From Bacteroidota bacterium (GTDB taxonomy: Bacteria > Bacteroidota > Bacteroidia > Chitinophagales > Chitinophagaceae), in assembly GCA_947461125.1 (NCBI GenBank), contig CANHHX010000007.1, positions 1-56,092 of the forward strand: a stretch of DNA of 56,092 nt, written 5' to 3'. The translations under genes and the position numbers were made by a program. Positions 1 to 8,646 of this stretch are shown here, piece after piece. Positions within the stretch are counted from its first letter, which is position 1. The number at the start of each line of letters is the position of its first letter. The notes beneath the pieces are model-generated. The model was not told where the DNA came from. It worked only from the letters and a program-made list of their open reading frames with translations, and did not search any database.

Positions 1-27
1 AGCATTATTCAACAACTAAATCGACCA

Positions 28-2616
28 ATGAAAAACTATTTTATCGCGGCGGCGCTCCTAGTTACAACAATGGGTACCGCACAACAAAGAGACACCACGC
101 AAGCACCAGGTGGTAGAGCGGGTATGCCAAGCATGGCTGGCATGGCCGGAATGGCTGGTATGGGTGGTGCGCGTCAAGCTCCAAAAGCATTTAAAGATGT
201 GATTACGTCAAAAGCCGTGTCACAAAAGGGTTTATTTACTGTACACAAAGTAGAGGACAAGTACTACTTTGAAATTCCTAACAGCTTGTTGGGTCGTGAA
301 ATATTAGCGGTTACCCGTTATATTAAAGTACCAGCAGTAGGTGGCGGACGTGGTGTATATGGTGGTGAAATTGCCAACCAACAAACCATGGCCTTCGAAA
401 AAGGACCTAACAGCAACATCTTTTTACGTGGTATTGCACTTATTAGTAATGCCAATCCAACAGATGATATTTACAAGGCTGTTACGAACTCTAATTTAAA
501 CGCTATTGCTGCTGCTTTTCCTATTGCAGCTTTCTCAAAAGATAGTTCGGGCGTTGTAATTGACGTTACAGATTACTTTAAAGGGGATAACCCACTCGTA
601 AGTGTAAGTTCGCAAGTAAAACGCTCTTTGAGCTTAACACAAATTTCTGCTGATAGATCTTATATTGACAAGATTTCAAGTTATCCAATTAACACCGAAA
701 TTAGAACCGTGAAAACTTTTGGTTCTTCGGCAGCAGGTGGTGGATTTGGTGCCCCAAGTCCTACTCCTTCGGCATCTATTCCAACCGCTAATGGCAACAA
801 CGCTATTACCATTGAATTAAATACTTCATTGTTGTTACTTCCTGCAACACCAATGACAGCAAGGATTGCAGACAAGCGTGTAGGTTTCTTTACAGATGAT
901 TATGTTGTATTTGGCGACAACCAACAAAAAGTAGAGAACAAAGAATTTGCTGTACGTTGGAGATTAGAACCAAAAGATGCAGACGTTGAAAAATGGAAAA
1001 AAGGTGAACTCGTTGAACCTAAAAAACAAATCATTTATTACATCGATCCTGCAACTCCAAAGCAGTGGCGCAAGCACCTAATTTTAGGTATCAATGATTG
1101 GCAGAAAGCGTTTGAACAAGCTGGTTTCAAAAATGCAATTGTAGGTAAAGAGTGGCCAGAAAATGATACCACTATGAGCTTAGAAGATGCGCGCTACTCA
1201 GTAGTTCGTTATTTTGCTTCTGAAACAGAAAACGCATATGGTCCTAATGTACACGATCCGCGTAGTGGAGAAATTTTAGAAAGCCATATTGGCTGGTACC
1301 ACAACGTAATGAAACTTGTACACGATTGGTACATGATTCAAACAGCAGCGGTAGATCCACGTGCACGTAGCATGAAATTTGATGATGATTTAATGGGCGA
1401 TTTAATTCGTTTCGTTTCTTCACACGAAGTAGGCCATACCCTTGGTTTAAGACATAACATGGGAAGCAGTAGCAAAACTCCAGTAGAAAAACTACGTGAT
1501 AAAACATGGGTAGAAGCAAACGGTCATACCGCTTCTATTATGGACTATGCTCGTTTTAACTATGTAGCACAACCAGAAGATAATATTTCAAAAGCAGGCT
1601 TATACCCACGCATTGGTGACTATGATCATTGGGCTATTCGTTGGGGCTATGGATATATTCCTGGTAACACCGAAGAGGAAACTAAATTAGCGAGCAACAA
1701 ATTAATCACTGAAACATTAAAAGCGAATCCTCGTACTTGGTTTGGTACTTACGAAGGTGGTAACACACAAGACCCTCGTAGCCAATCTGAAGACCTAAGT
1801 GACAACGCTGTTAAAGCGAGTGATTATGGGGTTAAAAACTTACAACGTTTACTTGCTAAACTTCCTGAGTATACAACAGAAGAAGGTGATTTAAACGAAA
1901 ACGTTGCTGTTATTTATGGTCAATTATTAGGCCAATTTAGAAGATACGTTGGACATGTAAGCCGCAACGTTGGTGGTGTGTATGAAACATTCCAAACATC
2001 TGCAAGTGGTGTAGCTGTTTATGAACCAACTCCAAAGCAACATCAAAAAGATGCACTAGGATTTTTGAATAGACAATTATTCCAAACACCAACTTGGTTG
2101 ATTGACAAAAGAATCTGGGATAAAATAAATGTTCCTGGTTCTTCGGATCCAATTGCAAGTGCACAGGAAAGTGCTTTAGCGGGTATGTTAAGTACAGACC
2201 GTTTACATCGTATGCAAGCAAACGTTGAACGTTTTGGTGCTGACAAAGTATATGCTGCTACTGAAATGATCAACGACTTACAAAACGATTTATTTAGCGA
2301 GTTAAAGTCTGGCAAAGCGGTTGATATGTACCGTAGAATGCTACAAAAAAGCTATGTAGATAAATTAGATGCTATCATCAATCCTAAACAAAGCGCTGGT
2401 GGTATCACTATTAGCTTTGGTGGCGGTGGTGGATTTAACAATCCTTATGGATCTGGTTACAATAGCCGTAGTGACGTAAACAGCATTGCACGCGCACAAT
2501 TGGTAGCCCTTAAAGGCACTGTAAACGCAGCAATGGCTTCTACTACAGACAAAATGAGCAAAATGCATTTAGCAGATTTAGCGCAAACGATTAAGTTATC
2601 GTTAGATCCTAAATAA
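28..2616 (+). CDS. Secreted zinc-dependent metalloprotease (DUF5117/DUF4953 type)
   Basis: A large predicted periplasmic or extracellular metallopeptidase of 862 residues. The N-terminus (MKNYFIAAALLVTTMGTAQQ) is a signal peptide. It is followed by a short Met/Gly-rich low-complexity linker (about residues 32-50) built from GMAG-like units. The catalytic motif is HEVGHTLGLRH, with zinc ligands H466, H470 and H476 and general base E467. A SIMDY segment about 40 residues later has the position of a metzincin-like Met-turn. The architecture matches the long Bacteroidota proteases annotated with DUF5117, DUF5118 and DUF4953. A Gly-rich patch lies near residues 790-810. The substrate is unknown. 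The gene stands alone and ends at a strong terminator. The start is the first ATG after an AT-rich leader; the promoter lies outside the window. Confidence 0.9.
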   Translation: MKNYFIAAALLVTTMGTAQQRDTTQAPGGRAGMPSMAGMAGMAGMGGARQAPKAFKDVITSKAVSQKGLFTVHKVEDKYYFEIPNSLLGREILAVTRYIKVPAVGGGRGVYGGEIANQQTMAFEKGPNSNIFLRGIALISNANPTDDIYKAVTNSNLNAIAAAFPIAAFSKDSSGVVIDVTDYFKGDNPLVSVSSQVKRSLSLTQISADRSYIDKISSYPINTEIRTVKTFGSSAAGGGFGAPSPTPSASIPTANGNNAITIELNTSLLLLPATPMTARIADKRVGFFTDDYVVFGDNQQKVENKEFAVRWRLEPKDADVEKWKKGELVEPKKQIIYYIDPATPKQWRKHLILGINDWQKAFEQAGFKNAIVGKEWPENDTTMSLEDARYSVVRYFASETENAYGPNVHDPRSGEILESHIGWYHNVMKLVHDWYMIQTAAVDPRARSMKFDDDLMGDLIRFVSSHEVGHTLGLRHNMGSSSKTPVEKLRDKTWVEANGHTASIMDYARFNYVAQPEDNISKAGLYPRIGDYDHWAIRWGYGYIPGNTEEETKLASNKLITETLKANPRTWFGTYEGGNTQDPRSQSEDLSDNAVKASDYGVKNLQRLLAKLPEYTTEEGDLNENVAVIYGQLLGQFRRYVGHVSRNVGGVYETFQTSASGVAVYEPTPKQHQKDALGFLNRQLFQTPTWLIDKRIWDKINVPGSSDPIASAQESALAGMLSTDRLHRMQANVERFGADKVYAATEMINDLQNDLFSELKSGKAVDMYRRMLQKSYVDKLDAIINPKQSAGGITISFGGGGGFNNPYGSGYNSRSDVNSIARAQLVALKGTVNAAMASTTDKMSKMHLADLAQTIKLSLDPK

Positions 2617-2690
2617 TTTTACTGAAATAGGTAGATCAAGATTTTTAAGATTGTTTTAAGAAATATTCGAGAAAATTTTTGATCTCAAAA

Positions 2691-2722
2691 AAACCCGAGG
2701 GCTTCGCCCTCGGGTTTTTTTT
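2691..2722 (+). terminator. Intrinsic terminator after the metalloprotease gene
   Basis: A perfect GC-rich stem AAACCCGAGGGC / GCCCTCGGGTTT with a TTC loop, followed by eight T residues on the + strand. It lies about 75 bp after the metalloprotease stop and separates it from the flavoprotein gene downstream. Confidence 0.95.
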
Positions 2723-2810
2723 GTCCATTTTTTTTCGTGCACCAATTTTTGCGCAACTTATTTTTTATAGTTCGGCCACATTCATTTAAATTGTGTCAAA
2801 CCCTACAACC

Positions 2811-3536
2811 ATGTTACAACCTTGGCGTACAGGAACGGTGATCAAAATTGAAGATGCGTCGGAAAGCACGCGGCGTTTTTGGATACAAATTCCAGATCTA
2901 GACGTTTTTGATTTTAAGCCTGGGCAGTTTGTAACACTCGATTTACCCATTCACGAAAAAACCAACAAGCGCTGGCGCAGTTACTCCATTGCATCTGCTC
3001 CCGATGGTACCAATATTATAGAACTCGTTATTGTTTTATTAGAAGGCGGCCTAGGCACCACGTATTTGTTCAATGAAATAAAAGTAGGCAGCAATATTAC
3101 TTTGAGAGGCCCCGTGGGCGTATTTACCTTACCAGAAACACTCGACAAAGACCTCTATTTAATTTGTACCGGCACGGGTATTGCTCCTTTTAGATCGATG
3201 GCTACCTTTATTCATCAACAAAAAATAGCGCACAAAAATATTCACCTCGTATTTGGTTGCCGAAAATTAAGTGACCAGTTGTATGGAGCTGAACTAAAAG
3301 CGCTGGAAAGTCTAGAAAATAATTTTTATTACCACCCCGTTTTTTCTAGAGAAGACGCCGTACCTGATGGCGCGCATAAGGGGTATGTGCATAGCGTTTA
3401 CGAGCAGTTATTAGCGGATAAAAATCCGTCGCAGTTTTATTTGTGCGGCTGGAAAAACATGATTGACGAAGCCAAGCAGCGCCTCTTGGCAGCAGGTTAC
3501 GACAAAAAAGACATCCACTTAGAAATCTATGGTTAA
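2811..3536 (+). CDS. Ferredoxin-NADP(+) reductase-like FAD oxidoreductase
   Basis: A soluble two-domain flavoprotein of about 241 residues in the ferredoxin-NADP reductase superfamily, moving electrons between NAD(P)H and a small redox carrier. The FAD-binding barrel carries the RxYS motif (WRSYSIAS) and a GPVGVF segment that would contact the FAD. The NAD(P)-binding half shows CTGTGIAPFRSM and FGCRK, both typical of the family. There is no iron-sulfur ferredoxin domain fused to it, so its partner must be encoded elsewhere. A GTG codon at 2793 would add six residues; I prefer the ATG at 2811. The electron partner cannot be told from the sequence. It converges on glyS with an 86-bp gap in which I see no clear terminator. 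Confidence 0.85.
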   Translation: MLQPWRTGTVIKIEDASESTRRFWIQIPDLDVFDFKPGQFVTLDLPIHEKTNKRWRSYSIASAPDGTNIIELVIVLLEGGLGTTYLFNEIKVGSNITLRGPVGVFTLPETLDKDLYLICTGTGIAPFRSMATFIHQQKIAHKNIHLVFGCRKLSDQLYGAELKALESLENNFYYHPVFSREDAVPDGAHKGYVHSVYEQLLADKNPSQFYLCGWKNMIDEAKQRLLAAGYDKKDIHLEIYG

Positions 3537-3622
3537 AATTTGCAATGCAGCACAATAGATTGACGTTTGTAATGTGCGCGCAAAAAGCGGCGCAAATCAA
3601 CAATTCAAAACGCTAATCGTAA

Positions 3623-5101
3623 TTAAGCGATAGCCGCTAGCACAATCTCTTTTACCTTACCAATGTGCACACGCTCCTGCGTCATGGCATCACGGTAACG
3701 AATGGTAACCGTTTGGTCTTCTTTTGTTTGATGGTCAATGGTTACGCAAAACGGTGTACCAATCGCATCTTGTCTGCGGTAACGTTTTCCGATCGCATCT
3801 TTTTCTTCGTAAAAACATTTGAATTGACCTTTGCAACTATCCATCAGTTCACGGGCAATTTCAGGAAGACCATCTTTTTTAACGAGTGGTAAAATAGCGA
3901 GTTTTACCGGTGCAATTTTTGCTGGAATATGAAGCACCACGCGTTCATCGGTGCTACCGTCTTCTTTAGTAATTTTTTCTTCTTCGTATGCATTACTTAA
4001 CACAGCTAAAAACATACGGTCAAGTCCAATAGAAGTTTCTACAACGTACGGAATGTAGTTGCCATAAGGCTTTCCGGTTGCTTCATCTATATCGTTGTCA
4101 AAATATTGTTGCTTCTTTTTGCTAAATTCTTGGTGTCTGGTTAAGTCAAAATCGGTACGAGAATGGATACCTTCTAACTCTTTAAAACCAAATGGAAATT
4201 CAAATTCAATATCAAGGGCCGCGTCTGCGTAATGTGCGAGTTTAACGTGGTCATGAAAACGATATTTATGTGCAGGCATACCTAGATCGGTGTGCCATTG
4301 TAAACGCGCTTCTTTCCAATATTCATACCATTTCATTTGCGTGCCAGGACGTACAAAAAATTGCATTTCCATTTGTTCAAACTCACGCATTCTAAAAATA
4401 AATTGACGCGCTACAATTTCATTTCTAAAAGCCTTACCAGTTTGTGCAATACCAAACGGCACTTTCATTCGCGCTGTTTTTTGCACGTTCAAAAAGTTTA
4501 CAAAAATACCTTGTGCGGTTTCTGGTCTTAAATAAATAGTGTTGGCATCTTCGGCCACCGAGCCTAACTGCGTATCAAACATTAAATTAAACTGTCTAAT
4601 CGCCGTCCAATTAGAAGTGCCGCTTACAGTACAAGTAATTTTCTGATCCACGAGTAATTGCTGCAGGGCTTCAAAATTATCCGACCCAAGCAGTTCGTCC
4701 ATTTTTGCAATCAGCGCATCTGCCTCCGCTGCCGCTCCGGCCGCACGTAAACTATCTGCTTTGGCTTCAATCAAATGATCTACTCTATATCGCTTTTGAG
4801 AGTCTTTATTGTCAATTAAAGGGTCACTAAAACTATCTACGTGACCGCTCGCTTTCCAGGTGGTTGGGTGCATGAATATGGCAGCATCAATACCCACAAT
4901 GTTTTCATGCATTTGAGTCATGCTATGCCACCAATAATCCCTGATATTTTTTTTAAGTTCAGACCCGTACGGACCGTAATCATATACGGCACTTAATCCA
5001 TCATAAATTTCACTACTAGGAAACACAAATCCATACTCTTTGGCATGCGATATAATGGCCTGAAAATTATTTTCTTGTGGGGTTAACGCGGGCTTACTCA
5101 T
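3623..5101 (-). CDS. glyS: Glycine--tRNA ligase, single-chain class II type
   Basis: Charges tRNA-Gly with glycine in the cytoplasm. The 492-residue length fits the eukaryote/Bacteroidota-type homodimeric enzyme (alpha2), not the separate GlyQ/GlyS subunits. Near the N-terminus is YDYGPYGSELKKN, typical of this class. Motif 2 is recognisable as FRNEIVARQFIFRMREFEQ, and motif 3 as ETSIGLDRMFLAVL. A C-terminal anticodon-binding domain follows (VKLAILPLVKKDG onward, ending in DAMTQERV). A TTG codon at 5110 would extend the frame by three residues, but the ATG at 5101 is the natural start (MSKPAL). A TATTTTTG box at 5115-5108 lies only a few bases before the ATG, so the leader would be very short if it is used. 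Confidence 0.96.
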   Translation of the reverse strand: MSKPALTPQENNFQAIISHAKEYGFVFPSSEIYDGLSAVYDYGPYGSELKKNIRDYWWHSMTQMHENIVGIDAAIFMHPTTWKASGHVDSFSDPLIDNKDSQKRYRVDHLIEAKADSLRAAGAAAEADALIAKMDELLGSDNFEALQQLLVDQKITCTVSGTSNWTAIRQFNLMFDTQLGSVAEDANTIYLRPETAQGIFVNFLNVQKTARMKVPFGIAQTGKAFRNEIVARQFIFRMREFEQMEMQFFVRPGTQMKWYEYWKEARLQWHTDLGMPAHKYRFHDHVKLAHYADAALDIEFEFPFGFKELEGIHSRTDFDLTRHQEFSKKKQQYFDNDIDEATGKPYGNYIPYVVETSIGLDRMFLAVLSNAYEEEKITKEDGSTDERVVLHIPAKIAPVKLAILPLVKKDGLPEIARELMDSCKGQFKCFYEEKDAIGKRYRRQDAIGTPFCVTIDHQTKEDQTVTIRYRDAMTQERVHIGKVKEIVLAAIA

Positions 5102-5213
5102 ACTGGGCAAAAATAAGCCATTCTCCCTAAAAAAGGCGTTTTCACCCCTTTATCCATTTTTTTTCTCCCCTTCAAAGAAATCCAATAGCTTTATCGAGAT
5201 AAACTAAACTACA

Positions 5214-6617
5214 ATGAATAAAAAGAAGTTGATGATGTGGATGCTCACTTTTGTGGCACCCTTACTGGTTTTTGCACAGCAAACAACCCTGTACCCAAAC
5301 GATTATTTAACACCCGAGTTTCATGCTGGCCGCAGAGCTGCATTTAAAGAAAAACTCTCTAAAAATGGAGTAGGTATTTTCTTTGCATCGCAGGTGCGTG
5401 TGAGAACCAACGATGTTGATTTTCAATATTCGCAAAATAAAAACTTCTACTATTTTACCGGACTGGAAGAACCCAATGCAGTGTTGTTGTTATTCAAGCA
5501 ACCTGTAACTATTTTAGACAAAACGGGTACCGAATTTATTTTTGTTCAAAACCGTGATCCACAAAGAGAATTGTGGACTGGAAAAATATTAGGAGCAGAA
5601 GGCGTGCAAGAAAAATATAAAATTGCCAACGTTTTCACCAACGATAAATTTAACGCAAGCACAATCAATTTTTCAAGTATCGATTCTGTATTTACAGCGT
5701 ATAAAAACGAAGATATCTTTTACACCCATAAAAGAAGTGTTGATCCTCTAACACGTATGGCGAGCATTGTTGACAGCGCTATTGCTGCTTCAAACAAGCC
5801 TGTTGCTGGGCGTAGTTTACAAGGCATTTTATCTGGCTTACGAGGCATTAAGCAACCAGAAGAAATTGCACTTATTTCAAAAGCCGCTGCCATGAGTTGC
5901 GAAGGTCATAACGACGTGATGCGTGCCATCAAACCAGGTATGACAGAATACCAAGCTCAAGCCATTATGGAATATCATTTCAAGAAAAATGGTTCTGAAT
6001 ATCCAGGTTATCCAAGCATTGTGGGTGCAGCAGAAAATGCTTGCGTTCTCCACTATGTCACCAATCTTAAGTTAATGAATGATGGTGATTTATTATTAAG
6101 TGATTGCGCTGCAGAATACCATGGTTATACCGCAGACGTTACAAGAACGGTCCCTGCCAATGGCAAGTTTTCGCCAGAGCAAAAAATTATTTATGAGCTA
6201 GTGCTAAAAGCGCAAGACGCTGGTATTGCTGCATGTAAGCCAGGTGCCCCTTTTAGCGCTGTTGATGCAGCAGCAAGAGCTGTTGTAAACAAAGGCCTCG
6301 TTGAACTTGGTATTGTAAAAACAGAAGCAGAAGCGCGCAAATATTTTCCACATGGCACGTCTCACCATTTAGGTTTAGACGTACATGATATGGGACCTCG
6401 CACATTAGATCCAGGTGTGGTATTAACGGTTGAGCCGGGCATCTATATTCCACCAGGAAGCAACTGCGATAAAAAATGGTGGAGCATTGGTGTAAGAATT
6501 GAAGATGATATTTTAATTACCCCAACAGGTAATCAAAACTTATCGGCTTCTTCTCCAAGAACCGTTGCTGAAATTGAAAAAATGGCCAAACAAAAAAGCA
6601 TTTTTGAGAGCAAATAA
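5214..6617 (+). CDS. Secreted Xaa-Pro aminopeptidase (M24B family)
   Basis: Removes N-terminal residues that precede proline from peptides. It has a signal peptide (about 22 residues, ending VFAQQ), so it is probably periplasmic, unlike cytoplasmic E. coli PepP. The creatinase-like N-terminal domain is followed by the pita-bread catalytic domain. The five metal ligands can be placed: D297 and D308 (LSDCAAEYHGYTADVTRT), H384 (HGTSHHLGLDVHD), E407 (TVEPG) and E430 (RIEDD). The spacing agrees with the E. coli enzyme. A weak -7 box, TAGCTTTA, lies at 5186-5193. A bidirectional terminator follows the gene. Confidence 0.93.
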   Translation: MNKKKLMMWMLTFVAPLLVFAQQTTLYPNDYLTPEFHAGRRAAFKEKLSKNGVGIFFASQVRVRTNDVDFQYSQNKNFYYFTGLEEPNAVLLLFKQPVTILDKTGTEFIFVQNRDPQRELWTGKILGAEGVQEKYKIANVFTNDKFNASTINFSSIDSVFTAYKNEDIFYTHKRSVDPLTRMASIVDSAIAASNKPVAGRSLQGILSGLRGIKQPEEIALISKAAAMSCEGHNDVMRAIKPGMTEYQAQAIMEYHFKKNGSEYPGYPSIVGAAENACVLHYVTNLKLMNDGDLLLSDCAAEYHGYTADVTRTVPANGKFSPEQKIIYELVLKAQDAGIAACKPGAPFSAVDAAARAVVNKGLVELGIVKTEAEARKYFPHGTSHHLGLDVHDMGPRTLDPGVVLTVEPGIYIPPGSNCDKKWWSIGVRIEDDILITPTGNQNLSASSPRTVAEIEKMAKQKSIFESK

Positions 6618-6640
6618 TTATTGAGGTTACTCAAATTAAA

Positions 6641-6671
6641 AAGGCGCGCTTTTCAAGCGCGCCTTTTTTTT
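6641..6671 (+). terminator. Bidirectional intrinsic terminator
   Basis: An 11-bp perfect stem AAGGCGCGCTT / AAGCGCGCCTT with a TTC loop and a run of T on the + side. The opposite strand also has five T after the stem, so it can end the aminopeptidase transcript and the convergent dtd-mazG transcript. Confidence 0.95.
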
Positions 6672-6716
6672 CATTCGTTTGAAATACATATGCAGTACTA
6701 TTTTAAAGAGCACGCA

Positions 6717-7043
6717 TTATTTTAATTTTTCGTTATTCAAATGCCTTGCCGCATCCCTACTATTTTTCTTTTCAAAGTTTTTTTCGAGGGCTTTTGTTAG
6801 GTCTACGCCGGTTTGATTGGCAAGGCAAATAAGCACCCACAACACATCGGCCATTTCATCTGCGATATCTTTATCAGACTCGCCAGCCTTAAAAGATTGT
6901 TCACCATATTTACGCACGAGTATTCGACTCAGCTCCCCCACTTCTTCCATTAAAATACCCATATTGGTAAGCTCATTAAAGTATCTAACACCCACTGTTT
7001 GTATCCAGGCGTCTACGTCTTGTTGTGCTTTTTCAATTGTCAT
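6717..7043 (-). CDS. MazG-like nucleotide pyrophosphohydrolase
   Basis: A 108-residue all-alpha NTP pyrophosphatase of the MazG/MazG-like superfamily, expected to hydrolyse a nucleoside triphosphate to monophosphate and pyrophosphate as a house-cleaning step. The metal-binding pattern is visible: EEVGEL in the first helix pair and DEMADVLWVL in the second, matching ExxE...ExxD. It is one MazG unit, shorter than the two-domain E. coli MazG. Its ATG overlaps the stop of dtd (TAATG), so the two are translationally coupled. Both fit a quality-control role. The preferred nucleotide is unknown. Confidence 0.88.
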   Translation of the reverse strand: MTIEKAQQDVDAWIQTVGVRYFNELTNMGILMEEVGELSRILVRKYGEQSFKAGESDKDIADEMADVLWVLICLANQTGVDLTKALEKNFEKKNSRDAARHLNNEKLK

Positions 7044-7495
7044 TATTCTTTGTTTTTTGAGTCTATGGTAATCGTAACGGGTCCATTATTAATGAGGCTC
7101 ACTTTCATGTCGGCACCAAAAATACCGGTTTGTATGGGTTTGCCTAAATCATTACATAAAGTCGCTATCATTTGTTCATACAAAGGCACTGCTATAGGAG
7201 GCTTAGACGCTTTAATATAAGAAGGCCTATTGCCTTTTTTGGTACTCGCCATCAAGGTAAACTGACTAATAAGTAAAATATCACCTCCCATATCTTTAAT
7301 AGACAAATTCATAACGCCCGCAGCGTCGTCAAAAAGCCTAAGTCCTACAATTTTGTTGCTAAGCCACTTAATATCTTCCTCGGTATCCGCGTCTTCGATG
7401 CCAAGGAGTACAAGTAAGCCATTTTTAATTGCACCAACTACTTTTTCATCAACTACCACCGATGCTTCCAATACACGCTGAATAACCACTCTCAT
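7043..7495 (-). CDS. dtd: D-aminoacyl-tRNA deacylase
   Basis: Hydrolyses D-amino acids (and glycine misacylated to tRNA-Ala) from tRNA in the cytoplasm. At 150 residues it has standard length. Both diagnostic motifs are present: SQFTLMAS near residues 77-84 and NGPVTI near residues 136-141, which form the cross-subunit active site of the dimer. The N-terminus MRVVIQRVLEASV is canonical. It is the first gene of a two-gene unit with the MazG-like gene. Confidence 0.96.
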   Translation of the reverse strand: MRVVIQRVLEASVVVDEKVVGAIKNGLLVLLGIEDADTEEDIKWLSNKIVGLRLFDDAAGVMNLSIKDMGGDILLISQFTLMASTKKGNRPSYIKASKPPIAVPLYEQMIATLCNDLGKPIQTGIFGADMKVSLINNGPVTITIDSKNKE

Positions 7496-7575
7496 AATAA
7501 GGTTTACTTAATTGTTTCTTGCATGAAGATATTAATAAAGACGTTTGTACCTTTATCATGCTTCTATTTAAGTGT

Positions 7576-8607
7576 ATGAAAATTTCTATTGTTACTTTAC
7601 TTACAACGGTTTCCTTTGCGGCGCTGTGCATGGGAGCCGGTTCTATTTTTTCGTACAAACCAGTTCCAGTAAGCTTTACAAGCCCCAAAGGTTGGCCTGC
7701 ACCGGTATACAATTTTAATGGCAATCCACTTACAAAAGAAGGTATTGCACTGGGTAAAAAATTATTTTATGATCCTTTACTCAGTAGTGACAACACCGTT
7801 AGTTGCGCTACTTGTCACGAACCTTCCGCAGCTTTTGCCACTTACGATCATCCGCTAAGTCATGGCGTTAACAACCTTACTACCCGAAACGCACCTAGCT
7901 TATTTAATGTTGCTTGGCAAAAAGAATTCATGTATGACGGGAGAGCTAAAAGCTTAGAAACCCAGGCCCTACTGCCAATTCATTCTTCCGACGAAATGGA
8001 CACCAATATACCAGTGCTCCTTAAACAGTTAAATGCAAGTCCAAGCTATAAAAAAATGTTTACTGCGGCTTTTGGTGCCTCAAAAATTACAGTAGATCAA
8101 ATTACGAGGGCACTGAGTCAATTTCAGTTAACACTCGTATCCGCAAATAGTAAATATGATAAAGTAATGCGGGGTGAAACTTCTTTTATTCTGCCAGAAA
8201 AGTTAGGATATGAGATATTTGAAAAAAAATGCGTTTCCTGTCATACCCCTCCACTTTTTACCAATTATAGTTATGAAAACACAGCAATTACAAGAGATCC
8301 GATTTTAAAAGACAACGGACGTGAGCGGTTTACCGGCAAGGGTGCTGATTCACTTAAATTTAAAGTACCCAGCCTTCGAAATGTAGCCCTCACCTTCCCC
8401 TACGGGCATGATGGGCGCTTCTATTCAGTATTAGACGTACTTACGCATTATAGAGCCTCGGGGCTAATACCCCTTACTAATTTCGAAATAGGACAGCTTA
8501 CTGCTTTTTTAAATACACTCACAGATTCTAGCACTTTAACGAACCCTGCATTTTTACCAGCAAGGGTCTTGATCAATAATAAAATCCCAAATCACGCGCA
8601 TCAGTAA
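7576..8607 (+). CDS. Di-haem cytochrome c peroxidase (CcpA/MauG family)
   Basis: A periplasmic c-type cytochrome of 343 residues that likely reduces hydrogen peroxide. Two CxxCH haem-attachment motifs are present: CATCH (C77, C80, H81) and CVSCH (C219, C222, H223). The segments KLFYDPLLSSDNTVSCATCH and PSLRNVALTFPYGHDGRF are typical of bacterial cytochrome c peroxidases. I chose ATG 7576, which begins a clean signal sequence (MKISIVTLLTTVSF); in-frame ATGs at 7558 and 7519 are possible. A TACCTTTA box at 7548-7555 resembles the -7 element. MauG-type activity on a protein substrate cannot be excluded, but no partner gene is adjacent. Confidence 0.92.
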   Translation: MKISIVTLLTTVSFAALCMGAGSIFSYKPVPVSFTSPKGWPAPVYNFNGNPLTKEGIALGKKLFYDPLLSSDNTVSCATCHEPSAAFATYDHPLSHGVNNLTTRNAPSLFNVAWQKEFMYDGRAKSLETQALLPIHSSDEMDTNIPVLLKQLNASPSYKKMFTAAFGASKITVDQITRALSQFQLTLVSANSKYDKVMRGETSFILPEKLGYEIFEKKCVSCHTPPLFTNYSYENTAITRDPILKDNGRERFTGKGADSLKFKVPSLRNVALTFPYGHDGRFYSVLDVLTHYRASGLIPLTNFEIGQLTAFLNTLTDSSTLTNPAFLPARVLINNKIPNHAHQ

Positions 8608-8646
8608 AATGTTTTGTTATTTTAGCAGCAGCAAAACAAGAAATCA

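Noticed and set aside
125..175. GMAG-type repeats in the metalloprotease N-terminus, considered as a functional repeat domain.
   Set aside because: The run is short and low-complexity and lies between signal peptide and mature domain; it is best seen as a flexible linker.
7043..7495. dtd and the MazG-like gene as a toxin-antitoxin pair, because of their overlap.
   Set aside because: Both have clear enzyme family signatures; the overlap is ordinary translational coupling.
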